64,000 nt of DNA from Acidimicrobiales bacterium. Lineage in GTDB: Bacteria > Actinomycetota > Acidimicrobiia > Acidimicrobiales > Aldehydirespiratoraceae. Both the position numbers and the translations under genes were made by a program. The stretch spans positions 806,001-870,000 of the forward strand of contig JAWKIR010000002.1 of NCBI GenBank assembly GCA_041394245.1. Direction: 5' to 3'. Of the stretch, positions 7,889 through 15,893 are shown in pieces. Position 1 is the first letter of the stretch; the number at the start of each line of letters is the position of its first letter. The notes beneath the pieces are model-generated. The model made no database searches, had not been told where the DNA came from, and saw nothing but the letters and a program-made list of their open reading frames with translations.

Positions 7889-8653
7889 TCACGAACCCGT
7901 CCACATCCCGCGGTCACGGAGCACGTCACGCAACAGCTCGGTCCGGTCGGTCATGATCCCGTCGACGCCGAGGTCGAGCAGACGATGCATCTCGTCGACC
8001 TCGTTGACGGTCCACACGTGGACGTGCATGTCGCGCCGATGAAGATGCTCGACGAAGCGTCTCGTCACCAACGGGACCCCCCGCATCGTCACGGGCACCT
8101 GGGCGGCATGCATCCACTCGGCCCGTACCCGCAGCCCGCGACTCTGGGCGACGAGCCGAGCCGTCAACCTGGGTCCGGCGCTCACGGCGAGTTCGGGGCC
8201 GACCAGGCGCCGCACCTCGGCGATCCGCGCGTCGCTGAAGGAGCCGACCATCACGCGGTCCACCGACGCCGTCGCCACGATCGTCTCGGCCAACGGCTCC
8301 ACCGCACTGCCGTGTTTCGGATCGAGGTTGATGCGCGCGTCCGGAAACGTCTCGAAGAGCTCGTCGAGCCGCATGATCGGTTCGGTTCCGCCGACGCGAG
8401 CCTTCTCGACCTCCGCCCACGGCAACTCGGCGATCACGCCCGCGGCGTCGGTCACCCGGTCGAGCCGATCGTCGTGGAACGCGATCGCGACACCGTCGCG
8501 GGTCACGTGGACGTCGGTCTCGAGGTGGGTGTAGCCGAGCGAGAGGGCGTGACGAAACGCCTGCTCGGTGTTCTCCGGATACAGGCTCGTCCCGCCCCGG
8601 TGCGCGAACGCGATCGGTCGAGCGACGGCCAGGTAGGGATGGATGCTCGGCAC
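7889..8653 (-). CDS. Glycerophosphodiester phosphodiesterase
   Basis: A 254-residue GDPD-family TIM barrel. The catalytic set is intact: H18-R19 in AHRGG, E45 and D47 in ETDVHVTRDG, and H60-D61 in FHDD. It hydrolyses glycerophosphodiesters to glycerol-3-phosphate and an alcohol, probably in lipid turnover; there is no signal peptide, so it acts in the cytoplasm. The GTG start is set by a TACGGT box 6 nt upstream, part of a palindromic divergent promoter shared with the SirB1-like gene. A degenerate relative lies at 56982-57686. Confidence 0.88.
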   Translation of the reverse strand: MPSIHPYLAVARPIAFAHRGGTSLYPENTEQAFRHALSLGYTHLETDVHVTRDGVAIAFHDDRLDRVTDAAGVIAELPWAEVEKARVGGTEPIMRLDELFETFPDARINLDPKHGSAVEPLAETIVATASVDRVMVGSFSDARIAEVRRLVGPELAVSAGPRLTARLVAQSRGLRVRAEWMHAAQVPVTMRGVPLVTRRFVEHLHRRDMHVHVWTVNEVDEMHRLLDLGVDGIMTDRTELLRDVLRDRGMWTGS

Positions 8654-8659
8654 GCGCCC

Positions 8660-8677
8660 ACCGTAGTTGGCTACGGT
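8660..8677. promoter_or_regulatory. Palindromic back-to-back divergent -10 boxes
   Basis: ACCGTAGTTGGCTACGGT is an 18-bp inverted repeat (7-bp arms, 4-bp centre). Each arm contains a TACGGT -10 box facing outward, and each lies 6 nt from a GTG start (GDPD at 8653 on minus, SirB1-like at 8684 on plus). A regulator or polymerase bound here would affect both genes. Confidence 0.6.
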
Positions 8678-8683
8678 CGCCCC

Positions 8684-9466
8684 GTGACCGCCGCCGATCG
8701 TCTGACCGCTCTGCTGTCGGGCAGCGACGCCATACCGCTCGACGAGTCGCTGCTGTTGCTCGCCGCCGCCCGTCCCGACTCGACGGCCGACGTCGACGCC
8801 GGCCTCGCCACGCTCGATCACCTCGCCGCCTCCTGTCCTGAGGCAACGGTCGACGCCCTGATCCGCCATCTCTTCGGGAGCGAAGGATTCGACGGCGACC
8901 GCCACGACTACCACGATCCCCGCAACAGCTATCTCGACCAGGTCCTCCAACGACGCGTGGGGATGCCGATCACGCTCGCGGTGGTGCTCGTCGAGGTCGG
9001 TCGACGGCTGGGGATCGAGCTCGTCGGTGTCGGCATGCCGGGCCATTTCCTCGTTCGCGAACGCAGCGACACCGACGGCTTCATCGATCCGTACCACCAG
9101 GGTTCGCGCATCTCGGCCTCCGCATGCGAGGCGCGCTTCCGAGCGCTCCACGGCGCCGACGCCGTGTTCGATCCGAGCTATCTCCAACCAGTGGCGCCCC
9201 GGTCGATCGTCCAACGGGTGCTCAACAACCTCACCGTGAGCTTCCGCTCGCGCAGCCCGAGAGATCTCGACTGGCTTCTCGCCATCCGCGTGCGCGTCCC
9301 CGCCGACCCACCCGACCTGCAGGCACTCGCCGAACTCTGCGAGCTGCGTGGACGCTACGACGATGCGGCGGATCTGCTCGAACGGGCAGTGGTCGGGAGT
9401 CCGGACCACCCGGCCGGCGGTCGAGTCCTCGAACGGGCAGCACGACTTCGCGCTCGCCTCAACTGA
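8684..9466 (+). CDS. SirB1-family transglutaminase-like protein
   Basis: A 260-residue protein. The central part, YLDQVLQRRVGMPITLAVV followed by VEVGRRLGIELVGVGMPGHFLVR, is the diagnostic core of the SirB1 (transglutaminase-like) family; the C-terminal part (about 215-260) resembles a short tetratricopeptide repeat pair. Family members are widespread and poorly characterised, and the usual transglutaminase cysteine is not obvious here. The GTG start is fixed by the TACGGT box 6 nt upstream. It is divergent from GDPD. No enzyme activity is claimed. Confidence 0.78.
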   Translation: MTAADRLTALLSGSDAIPLDESLLLLAAARPDSTADVDAGLATLDHLAASCPEATVDALIRHLFGSEGFDGDRHDYHDPRNSYLDQVLQRRVGMPITLAVVLVEVGRRLGIELVGVGMPGHFLVRERSDTDGFIDPYHQGSRISASACEARFRALHGADAVFDPSYLQPVAPRSIVQRVLNNLTVSFRSRSPRDLDWLLAIRVRVPADPPDLQALAELCELRGRYDDAADLLERAVVGSPDHPAGGRVLERAARLRARLN

Positions 9467-9532
9467 GGCTCCCACCACCGGGCGAGAGCACACGCACGCG
9501 TCCGGTGGCAAAGGCCGCGCGGCGCGCTGCAC

Positions 9533-9538
9533 TACCAT
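9533..9538 (+). promoter_or_regulatory. -10 box of pyk (leaderless)
   Basis: TACCAT, 6 nt before the pyk ATG, predicts transcription starting at the initiation codon. No clear -35. Confidence 0.5.
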
Positions 9539-9544
9539 CCGAGC

Positions 9545-10975
9545 ATGCATCGCCGTACAAAGATCGTCGCCACCATCGGGCCCGCGTCCCAGGACGAGGG
9601 CACCCTTCGGGAGATGATCCGCGCCGGCATGGACGTCGCCCGTATCGGGCTGGCCCACGGAACCATCGACGACGGACTCGAGCGGTTCCACCGCATCCGC
9701 AAGGTCGCCGCCGACGAGGGACGCCGTGTCGGCATCCTCGTCGACCTGCCGGGGCCGAAGGTGCGGGCCGCGTCATTCGGCGAGGACGGCATCGACATGC
9801 CCTCCGGTCACACCGTCGAACTGCGGACCGGGACCGACGCGTCCACCTCGGCGGTGATCGAGGTCGACTACGAGGGGATGCTCACCGACGTGCAGATCGG
9901 CGACCGCCTGACCGTCGGCGATGGCGGGGCGATCCTCGAGGTCACCGAGAAGTCGACCGACAAGATGCTGGCCACCGTGGTCCACGGCAGCCGCCTCCGC
10001 GGTCGACCGGGGATCCATGTACCGTCGGACCGCCTCCAGATCTCGACGCCGACCGACGAGGACTTCCTCGCCCTCGACGCCTTCGTCGACGTCGGGGTCG
10101 ACATGATCGCGATCAGCTTCGTCCGCTCGGCCCACGACATCCGCCGCGTCGGCACCGAACCGCATCCGCGCGGACCGCTGCTGATCGCCAAGATCGAGAC
10201 CCGCGCCGCGGTAGACAACCTGCCCGGCATCATCGAGGCCGCCGGGGCGATCATGGTCGCCCGTGGCGACCTCGGCAACGAGTGCAGCCTCGAGGATCTT
10301 CCGCACCTCCAGAAGCAGATCATCCGTGATTGCATCGCCGGCGGCCGACCGGTCATCACCGCCACCCAGATGCTCGAGTCGATGGTGACCAGCCCCGCAC
10401 CCACCCGGGCCGAGGCATCCGACGTCGCCAACGCGGTGTTCGACGGCTCCTCCGCGGTCATGCTCTCGGGCGAGACGGCGATCGGAACAGACCCCGTCAA
10501 CGTCGTGCGCACGATGAGTCGCATCGCGCGACGCGCCGACGAGGAGATGGACCACGAACAGTGGGCGCAGATGCTCGCCGACTTCCGCATGACCGACGAG
10601 GAGGCCGGTGCCGCGTCGGTCACCGACGCCATGACCATGGCGACCTGGCGGGCCACGCAGGAACTCGGTATCGAACACGTGTTGTGCATCTCCGGCTCGG
10701 GATTCACGGTGCGATCCATCGCCCGGTTCCGCCCGGAGGCCGAGATTCTCGGCTTCTCGGTCAACGAGGCGACCGTGCAGCAGCTGACCCTCAGCTGGGG
10801 CACGCTCCCGATGCTCATCGAGCCCCGCGACAGCAACGAGGACATGGTCGCCGAAGCCATCCGCCACGCGAAGGCGGAGGGTCACATCCGATCGGGCGAG
10901 ACGGTCGCCGTGCTCGCCGGCTCCGACAGCCGCAGCCGATCGACCAACGTGCTGCGGATCGAGCGCGTCCCTTAG
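9545..10975 (+). CDS. pyk: Pyruvate kinase
   Basis: A 476-residue glycolytic enzyme converting phosphoenolpyruvate and ADP to pyruvate and ATP. The N-terminal TKIVATIGPAS, the catalytic lysine K216 in IAKIETR, the metal site MVARGDLG, the ITATQMLESM signature and the C-terminal allosteric-type domain are all present, and length is normal. The usual RLNFSHG reads RIGLAHG, and the region after ARGDLG reads NECSLEDL where VEIPLEEV is common, so it is a divergent member. Start chosen by the TACCAT box 6 nt upstream. The last four bases overlap the convergent membrane protein gene. Confidence 0.95.
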   Translation: MHRRTKIVATIGPASQDEGTLREMIRAGMDVARIGLAHGTIDDGLERFHRIRKVAADEGRRVGILVDLPGPKVRAASFGEDGIDMPSGHTVELRTGTDASTSAVIEVDYEGMLTDVQIGDRLTVGDGGAILEVTEKSTDKMLATVVHGSRLRGRPGIHVPSDRLQISTPTDEDFLALDAFVDVGVDMIAISFVRSAHDIRRVGTEPHPRGPLLIAKIETRAAVDNLPGIIEAAGAIMVARGDLGNECSLEDLPHLQKQIIRDCIAGGRPVITATQMLESMVTSPAPTRAEASDVANAVFDGSSAVMLSGETAIGTDPVNVVRTMSRIARRADEEMDHEQWAQMLADFRMTDEEAGAASVTDAMTMATWRATQELGIEHVLCISGSGFTVRSIARFRPEAEILGFSVNEATVQQLTLSWGTLPMLIEPRDSNEDMVAEAIRHAKAEGHIRSGETVAVLAGSDSRSRSTNVLRIERVP

Positions 10976-11304
10976 GCGTCGACCTCGGGCGGGACCCGGC
11001 ATCCGACCTCGCCGTCACCGAGACGGACCCGGACGTCTTCGGGCAACTGCTCCCACGGCACCTCGACCGTCTGGCCGTAGAGGCTGCATTCGCACGTGCG
11101 GGCGCAGTCCTCGAGGTCCGTTCGCTGCACCCACAGCGAGAGCCCGATCCCGCCGAGCAGGACGAACAGCGTGAGCTTGAGCGCGATCCGATGCACGAAG
11201 CGCACCACGACGTACATCAGATAGAGCACGACCGCGATCACGACCAGGATGATCCACGTGAGGAGTTCGGGGTCGAGCCAGTCGGGGAGTGCGGCGAACA
11301 TCAC
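10972..11304 (-). CDS. Small two-helix membrane protein
   Basis: A 110-residue protein with two adjacent membrane helices (about 15-36 and 43-58) and a C-terminal soluble tail carrying a CARTCEC cysteine cluster and many acidic residues. The tail could bind a metal or form disulphides if outside. The start may be either of two adjacent ATG codons. It is convergent with pyk, sharing four bases. No family recognised. Confidence 0.65.
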   Translation of the reverse strand: MMFAALPDWLDPELLTWIILVVIAVVLYLMYVVVRFVHRIALKLTLFVLLGGIGLSLWVQRTDLEDCARTCECSLYGQTVEVPWEQLPEDVRVRLGDGEVGCRVPPEVDA

Positions 11305-11349
11305 GACGAGATCGTAGGGCCGCCGCCCGACGCCACCGGGTCATGTCGG

Positions 11350-11355
11350 TAGGAT
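11350..11355 (+). promoter_or_regulatory. -10 box of the DUF3151 gene (leaderless)
   Basis: TAGGAT exactly 7 nt before the ATG, as at dop and other leaderless genes in this window. Confidence 0.5.
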
Positions 11356-11362
11356 CCCGGCC

Positions 11363-11788
11363 ATGACCGACGTCAACCTGTACCGAGAGGGTCCGCCCGA
11401 CACCGTGCTGGCGCCCGAACCCGACGAGGCGCTCGCCGCGCTCGACGCCGCGCTGGCGGCCGACGACAGGGTTGCCGCCGTCGGTGCCGTCTGCGCCCGC
11501 TGGCCCACCTTCCTGGCGGCATGGGCGTCCCTGGGCGATGCCGTCGACGAGCCTGCGCTGGCCTACGCGGCCTACCGGACCGGCTATCACCGCGGCCTCG
11601 ATCGGCTCCGGGCCAGCGGTTGGCGGGGGAGTGGGTATGTCCGCTGGCGCAACGAGACGAACCGCGGCTTCCTGCGCGCCCTGAGCGGCCTCCAGCGCAT
11701 GGCCGCCGCGATCGGCGAGACCGATGAAGACGAACGCTGCGCCCTCTTCCTCAAGCAGCTCGACCCCGAATGGCCGCCCGCAGAGTGA
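11363..11788 (+). CDS. DUF3151 family protein
   Basis: A 141-residue soluble protein. The layout PTFLAAWASLGD, AYRTGYHRGLDRLRASGWRGSGYVRW and ALSGLQRMAAAIGETDEDERC matches the actinobacterial DUF3151 family, which resembles tetratricopeptide-type helical repeats and has no assigned function. Start fixed by the TAGGAT box 7 nt upstream. It overlaps the MobA-like gene by 19 bases, suggesting a three-gene unit with it and perhaps the rhodanese. Confidence 0.8.
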   Translation: MTDVNLYREGPPDTVLAPEPDEALAALDAALAADDRVAAVGAVCARWPTFLAAWASLGDAVDEPALAYAAYRTGYHRGLDRLRASGWRGSGYVRWRNETNRGFLRALSGLQRMAAAIGETDEDERCALFLKQLDPEWPPAE

Positions 11789-12372
11789 ACCACGCGGCAC
11801 CCGCGAAGCGAGCCGAGTCGTTCGGCGGGGCGGTTCTCGCCGGAGGACGATCCCGCCGCATGGGCACCGACAAGGCCCTGATCTCGCTCGACGGCCGCAC
11901 CCTCGTCGAAGGTGCGGTCCAGGCGCTCGCCTCGGCGGGTGCCGATCCCGTCGTGGTGGTCGGCGGCAACCGGGCCGCGATCGAAGCACTCGGACTCGAG
12001 GCGGTCGGCGACCTCTGGCCCGGCCAGGGTCCGCTGGGAGGCATCCTCACGGCGCTGCAGTCCGTACCGACCGACCTGGTCGCAGTCCTGGCCTGCGATC
12101 TGACCCACGCGTCGGCGATCGCGGTCGGCAGCGTCGTCGATGCCCTCGGCAGCGCCGACGTCGCCGTCCCCGTCGTCGACGGCGAGATGCAATGGATGCA
12201 TGCCGTGTGGCGCCGATCGGCGCTCGACACCTTGCGCGCTGCGTTCCTCGCCGGAGTGCGGGCCCCACGCGAGGCGGTCGGGTCGCTCACCGTCGCCCGC
12301 TTCCTCGGGGGCGACCCGCGCTGGTTCCGCGACGCCGATCGCCCGGAGGACCTGGACGGTGAGGGCCGGTGA
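11770..12372 (+). CDS. mobA: MobA-like nucleotidyltransferase (molybdenum cofactor guanylyltransferase)
   Basis: A 200-residue NTP-transferase fold protein. The nucleotide-binding loop GGAVLAGGRSRRMGTDKAL starts at about residue 19, with an LACDLTH metal site near 108 (usual form ACDMPF or ACDLP). MobA links GMP to molybdopterin. The last third is short and the DLTH variant makes substrate assignment less certain; a related nucleotidyltransferase is possible. No other molybdenum-cofactor gene is in the window. The start overlaps the DUF3151 gene. Confidence 0.72.
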   Translation: MAARRVNHAAPAKRAESFGGAVLAGGRSRRMGTDKALISLDGRTLVEGAVQALASAGADPVVVVGGNRAAIEALGLEAVGDLWPGQGPLGGILTALQSVPTDLVAVLACDLTHASAIAVGSVVDALGSADVAVPVVDGEMQWMHAVWRRSALDTLRAAFLAGVRAPREAVGSLTVARFLGGDPRWFRDADRPEDLDGEGR

Positions 12373-12394
12373 GTCCTGTGCCGGCTCGCCTCGC

Positions 12395-12400
12395 TAGCAT
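12395..12400 (+). promoter_or_regulatory. -10 box of the rhodanese gene (leaderless)
   Basis: TAGCAT 7 nt before the ATG at 12408. It favours that ATG over the in-frame GTG at 12369. Confidence 0.5.
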
Positions 12401-12407
12401 CGCCGAG

Positions 12408-12728
12408 ATGGACTTGCCCGAAATCGACGTCGACGAACTCGAACGCCAACTTGCCACCGGAGCCCCGGTCTTCGATGTCCGCGAGGACGACGAGTGGGAG
12501 AACGTCCACATCGAGGGGGCGACGCTGGTCCCTCTCGGAACGGTGACCGCTGCAGTCGAACGCTTCCCGACGGACCGACCGGTCTACGTGATCTGCGCCA
12601 AGGGCGGCCGCAGCGCCCGAGCGGCGGAGTTCCTCCGCTCGCAGGGCATCGACGCCGTCAACGTCGCCGGGGGCATGGGGGCCTGGGTCGAATCCGGCAA
12701 GCCCAGCGTCTCGGGCGTCGGCGGCTGA
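12408..12728 (+). CDS. Single-domain rhodanese-like sulfurtransferase
   Basis: A 106-residue rhodanese domain with FDVREDDEW near residues 22-30, HIEGA near 34, and the active-site loop CAKGGRS beginning at C63. The cysteine would carry a persulfide. Glycine and lysine in the loop differ from the GlpE form CxxGxRS, so the sulfur acceptor is unknown. Start chosen at ATG with a TAGCAT box 7 nt upstream; an in-frame GTG 39 bases earlier would add a non-conserved leader. Six bases separate it from RNase D. Confidence 0.88.
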   Translation: MDLPEIDVDELERQLATGAPVFDVREDDEWENVHIEGATLVPLGTVTAAVERFPTDRPVYVICAKGGRSARAAEFLRSQGIDAVNVAGGMGAWVESGKPSVSGVGG

Positions 12729-12733
12729 GACGG

Positions 12734-13894
12734 GTGGTCGACTACCGCATCATCGACCGCCAGGACGACCTCGACCCCGTGGTCGAGGCGCTGCTCGAGC
12801 AACCTCGTTACGCGCTCGACACCGAGTTCCACCGCGAGCGGACCTATTGGCCCAAGGTCGCGCTGGTCCAGATCGCCTGGCCCGGCGACCTCGTGCTGAT
12901 CGATCCCCTGGCCGTCGACCTCGCGCCGCTGCGAGCCGTGATGGACAGCGATGCGCTCGCAGTGCTGCACGCCGCGTCGCAGGATCTGGAGGTGCTCGAG
13001 CTCGCCACGGGGGCGGTCCCGAAGCGTCTGTTCGACACACAGATCGCAGCCGGGTTCCTCGGCATGTCCACCCCGTCCCTCGCCTCGTTGCACGAACGCG
13101 AACTCGGAGTCCAGCTCCCCAAGTCGAACCGGCTCACCGACTGGCTCGATCGTCCGTTGGGCAAGGCACAGCTCGACTACGCGGCTTCCGACGTCGACCG
13201 CCTGCTCGAGATCCACGACCGCCTCTCGGCCCAACTCGAGGAGCGGGGGCGGACCGAATGGGCCGCCGACGAATGCGAGATCATGCGCACCCGCTGGCGC
13301 GGCCCGCGCGACCCCGACGAGGCATGGCGCAAGATCAAGGAGGCCCGCCATCTCAAGGGCAAGGCGCTCACGATCGCCCGCTCGGTGGCTGCGTGGCGCG
13401 AGCGGCGTGCGGCCGAGATCGACCAGCCCGTACGCTTCGTGCTCTCCGACATCGCCGTCGTCGGCGTGTCCCAGGCCGCGCCGACCGACCTCGAGGGGCT
13501 CACCCGGGTGCGAGGCATCGACAAGGGTCTCGCCAAGGGGTCATTGGGGCCGGCCATCCTGGCGGCCGTCGCCGAGGGGATCGCGTCCGACTGGCAACCT
13601 CCTCGACCGCCCCGGCGACCCGCCGACAAGCAAGATCTCCGACCCGCGGTGGCGCTCGTCGCTGCGTGGGTCAACCAGGTCGCCCACGACCGGGCGTTGG
13701 ACCCCGCGCTTCTCGCCACCCGTTCCGATGTCGAGGCGCTGGTCCGCGGCGACGACGACGCCCGCCTCGCCACCGGCTGGCGGGCCGCGGTCGCCGGGGG
13801 ACCGATCCGTCGGCTCGTGTCGGGCGACGCGGCACTCGCATTCGAGAACGGGGCGGTCGTCCTCGAGGAACGATCCAAACGACCTGTCGTGTGA
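12734..13894 (+). CDS. rnd: Ribonuclease D-like 3'-5' exonuclease
   Basis: A 386-residue protein. The DEDD exonuclease domain shows DTEFHRERTYWPKVALVQ (motif I, near residues 26-43), HAASQDLEVL (motif II) and LDYAASDVDRLLEIH (motif III with its catalytic Asp), followed by an HRDC-type helical region around residues 205-290. Family enzymes trim tRNA and other stable RNA 3' ends. The GTG start follows the rhodanese stop by five bases, so the two genes are probably co-transcribed. Catalytic residues appear intact. Confidence 0.9.
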   Translation: MVDYRIIDRQDDLDPVVEALLEQPRYALDTEFHRERTYWPKVALVQIAWPGDLVLIDPLAVDLAPLRAVMDSDALAVLHAASQDLEVLELATGAVPKRLFDTQIAAGFLGMSTPSLASLHERELGVQLPKSNRLTDWLDRPLGKAQLDYAASDVDRLLEIHDRLSAQLEERGRTEWAADECEIMRTRWRGPRDPDEAWRKIKEARHLKGKALTIARSVAAWRERRAAEIDQPVRFVLSDIAVVGVSQAAPTDLEGLTRVRGIDKGLAKGSLGPAILAAVAEGIASDWQPPRPPRRPADKQDLRPAVALVAAWVNQVAHDRALDPALLATRSDVEALVRGDDDARLATGWRAAVAGGPIRRLVSGDAALAFENGAVVLEERSKRPVV

Positions 13895-13961
13895 CGTGGG
13901 CGCACGGCTCGAACGGGGCTACAATCGGTCGTCTTGACGTTGTCGAATGGGAGCTCATCAG

Positions 13962-14135
13962 GTGAAGAAGGGGCGACACCGGCGCTATGAGGAGGCCCGT
14001 GAGCTGAAACGCTCACATGACGGCGATTTCGACGCCCTCCTCGACAGCTTCAACGAAGACGACGATGGCGAGCCCAAGCCGGAGCACCTGGCATGGGCCG
14101 ACGAGTTCGAGGACGCCGAGTCCGACGACGGCTGA
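13962..14135 (+). CDS. Small acidic protein of unknown function
   Basis: A 57-residue protein with a basic start (KKGRHRRYEEARELKR) and a strongly acidic remainder ending in DAESDDG. I choose the GTG because GGGAG lies 8 nt before it; the in-frame ATG at 13947 lacks a ribosome site. TACAAT at 13920-13925 is a -10 candidate. Probably disordered. No family recognised; it could be a small regulatory protein. Confidence 0.55.
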   Translation: MKKGRHRRYEEARELKRSHDGDFDALLDSFNEDDDGEPKPEHLAWADEFEDAESDDG

Positions 14136-14144
14136 CCGGTCGGA

Positions 14145-15842
14145 TCAGCCGCCGGTCTCGTCGAGAATCTCGTCGAGCTTGAGGATTTCGTCCTCGGTGA
14201 CCACACCGATGAAGTGACCCTCCCCGTCGGTGACGGCGAGGACGTCGGTACGCGACGCATCCATCGCCGCGACCGCGTCGCGCAGCGTCCACGACGGGCG
14301 CCCGGTGGGGAGATCGGTCGCCATGCAGTCGCCCACGGTGGTCTCCTCCCAGAGATCGCGGTCGAGTTCGGAGATGTCCTCGAGGCGGGCCATGCCCTCG
14401 AACCGGCCACCGTCGACCACCGGGACGATCCGCTCGCGTCGACCCAGCACATGGACGTAGACGAACTCCGAGACCGTCGCGTCGGACGGCACGGTGAACA
14501 CGTCGGTCGAGAGAATCGAGGTCAACGGCAACTCGAATCGCCGCTCGAGATGGCCGAGCCGCCGGGTCCGCTGGTAATCGGCGATCGACGACGGCCCGGC
14601 CACGACCTGGCTCACCGCCGCGGCGACGAGGGCGGGCACCACGAACGACCCGACACCGCCCGTCGACTCGGCGACGAACATCACCGCCGCGATCGGGGCT
14701 CGATAGCCCGCCCCGAGGAACGCGGCGAGACCGAGGATCGGGTAGAGCGCCGTGTCGTTCTTGCCGATCGCCGACCCCACGAACTCGCCGAGCACCACGC
14801 CGAGCGCGGCGAGCGGAATGAACATCCCGCCGACACCGCTGGCGAAGGCCGTCGCCATGGTGGCAGCGACCCGTAACCCGAAAAGGAGCGCGATGAGACC
14901 GAGCCCGTGCCCGCCGACGACCCAACCCATCGCCTGCGTGCCCGGGCCGAGGGTGAGCGGCTCGTCGAACGCTTCCTGGGCGATCCACGCGAGTGCGGCC
15001 ATCGACGCGCCGGCGACGAGGAGCCGGGTCGGGAGCGGGACCGTCTTGGCGCCGGCCTTCGCCCGCCGGATCAGCCAGGCGAACCCACGACCCGCAAGCC
15101 CGGCCGCGATACCGAGGAGCAATGCGCCGAGCAGATCCGAGAGGTTGACCCCGAGCACCGACACGCTGCCCTCCTCCTCGAGCAGGACGCTGCCCTCGGC
15201 GAAGAACGGGATGACGGGCTCGGTACCCACCAGCGACACGAATGTCGCATAGCTGGCTGCCGCCGCGAGCAGCGACGGCAGCAACGCCTGCGGTGTGACG
15301 TCGTCGCGATAGGGCGCCTCCAGCGCGAAGATGACGCCCGTCGCCGGTGCCTTGAACACCGCGGCCACGCCAGCTGCGGCGCCGGCGGTCAGCAGCAGGC
15401 GCGCTTCGTCCCGACGCAGGAACCCACCGAATTTCTCGTGGGTCCAGAGTCCGATGCTCGACCCTGCGTAGATCGACGGACCTTCCAGCCCGACCGCGCC
15501 ACCCATGCCGATCGTCGCGACCCCGGCGAGCAACTTGCCCGGGAGTTCGCCGATCGGGAGCCGAGGGTGTCGGTCGTGGAAGACCCGGATGTACTCGTCT
15601 GATGTCGACGCGGTCGTCCCCCGTCCGAGAAAGCGCAAGATCAGCTGGGCGGCGGTGAATCCGACCACCGGCGCGAAGACGATCACGACGAGCGACTGTT
15701 CGAGCAGCCATTCGAAGAGCACCGGCTGGGTGAGCGCCTCGAACATCGCCACGATGACCGCGACGACGACACCCGTCGCAACGGAGGCAGCCAGGAGTCG
15801 GAGGTCGTGGCCGCCGGCGACGGCAGCGAGATACTTCTTCAC
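14145..15842 (-). CDS. ClC-family chloride channel/antiporter with two CBS domains
   Basis: A 565-residue membrane protein. The selectivity-filter segments are recognisable: GLEGPSIYAG with the gating glutamate E120, IFALEAPY with E175 near the position of the inner proton glutamate, and GVGGMFIPLA. The C-terminal 125 residues form a CBS pair. The gating glutamate favours anion/proton exchange or gated chloride conductance in the inner membrane, with the CBS pair probably sensing adenine nucleotides. The GTG start follows an AGAAGG ribosome site. Convergent with the small acidic gene; a GACCGG/CCGGTC inverted repeat spans the junction. Confidence 0.9.
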   Translation of the reverse strand: MKKYLAAVAGGHDLRLLAASVATGVVVAVIVAMFEALTQPVLFEWLLEQSLVVIVFAPVVGFTAAQLILRFLGRGTTASTSDEYIRVFHDRHPRLPIGELPGKLLAGVATIGMGGAVGLEGPSIYAGSSIGLWTHEKFGGFLRRDEARLLLTAGAAAGVAAVFKAPATGVIFALEAPYRDDVTPQALLPSLLAAAASYATFVSLVGTEPVIPFFAEGSVLLEEEGSVSVLGVNLSDLLGALLLGIAAGLAGRGFAWLIRRAKAGAKTVPLPTRLLVAGASMAALAWIAQEAFDEPLTLGPGTQAMGWVVGGHGLGLIALLFGLRVAATMATAFASGVGGMFIPLAALGVVLGEFVGSAIGKNDTALYPILGLAAFLGAGYRAPIAAVMFVAESTGGVGSFVVPALVAAAVSQVVAGPSSIADYQRTRRLGHLERRFELPLTSILSTDVFTVPSDATVSEFVYVHVLGRRERIVPVVDGGRFEGMARLEDISELDRDLWEETTVGDCMATDLPTGRPSWTLRDAVAAMDASRTDVLAVTDGEGHFIGVVTEDEILKLDEILDETGG

Positions 15843-15893
15843 GCCTTCTCTTCCTACACCCGCGACGGGCGGCTCACACCGATGGGGAGCGAC

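Noticed and set aside
7926..8846. 306-codon minus-strand open frame over the GDPD gene
   Set aside because: It is an Arg-rich shadow in another frame of the GDPD gene and extends antisense into the SirB1-like gene.
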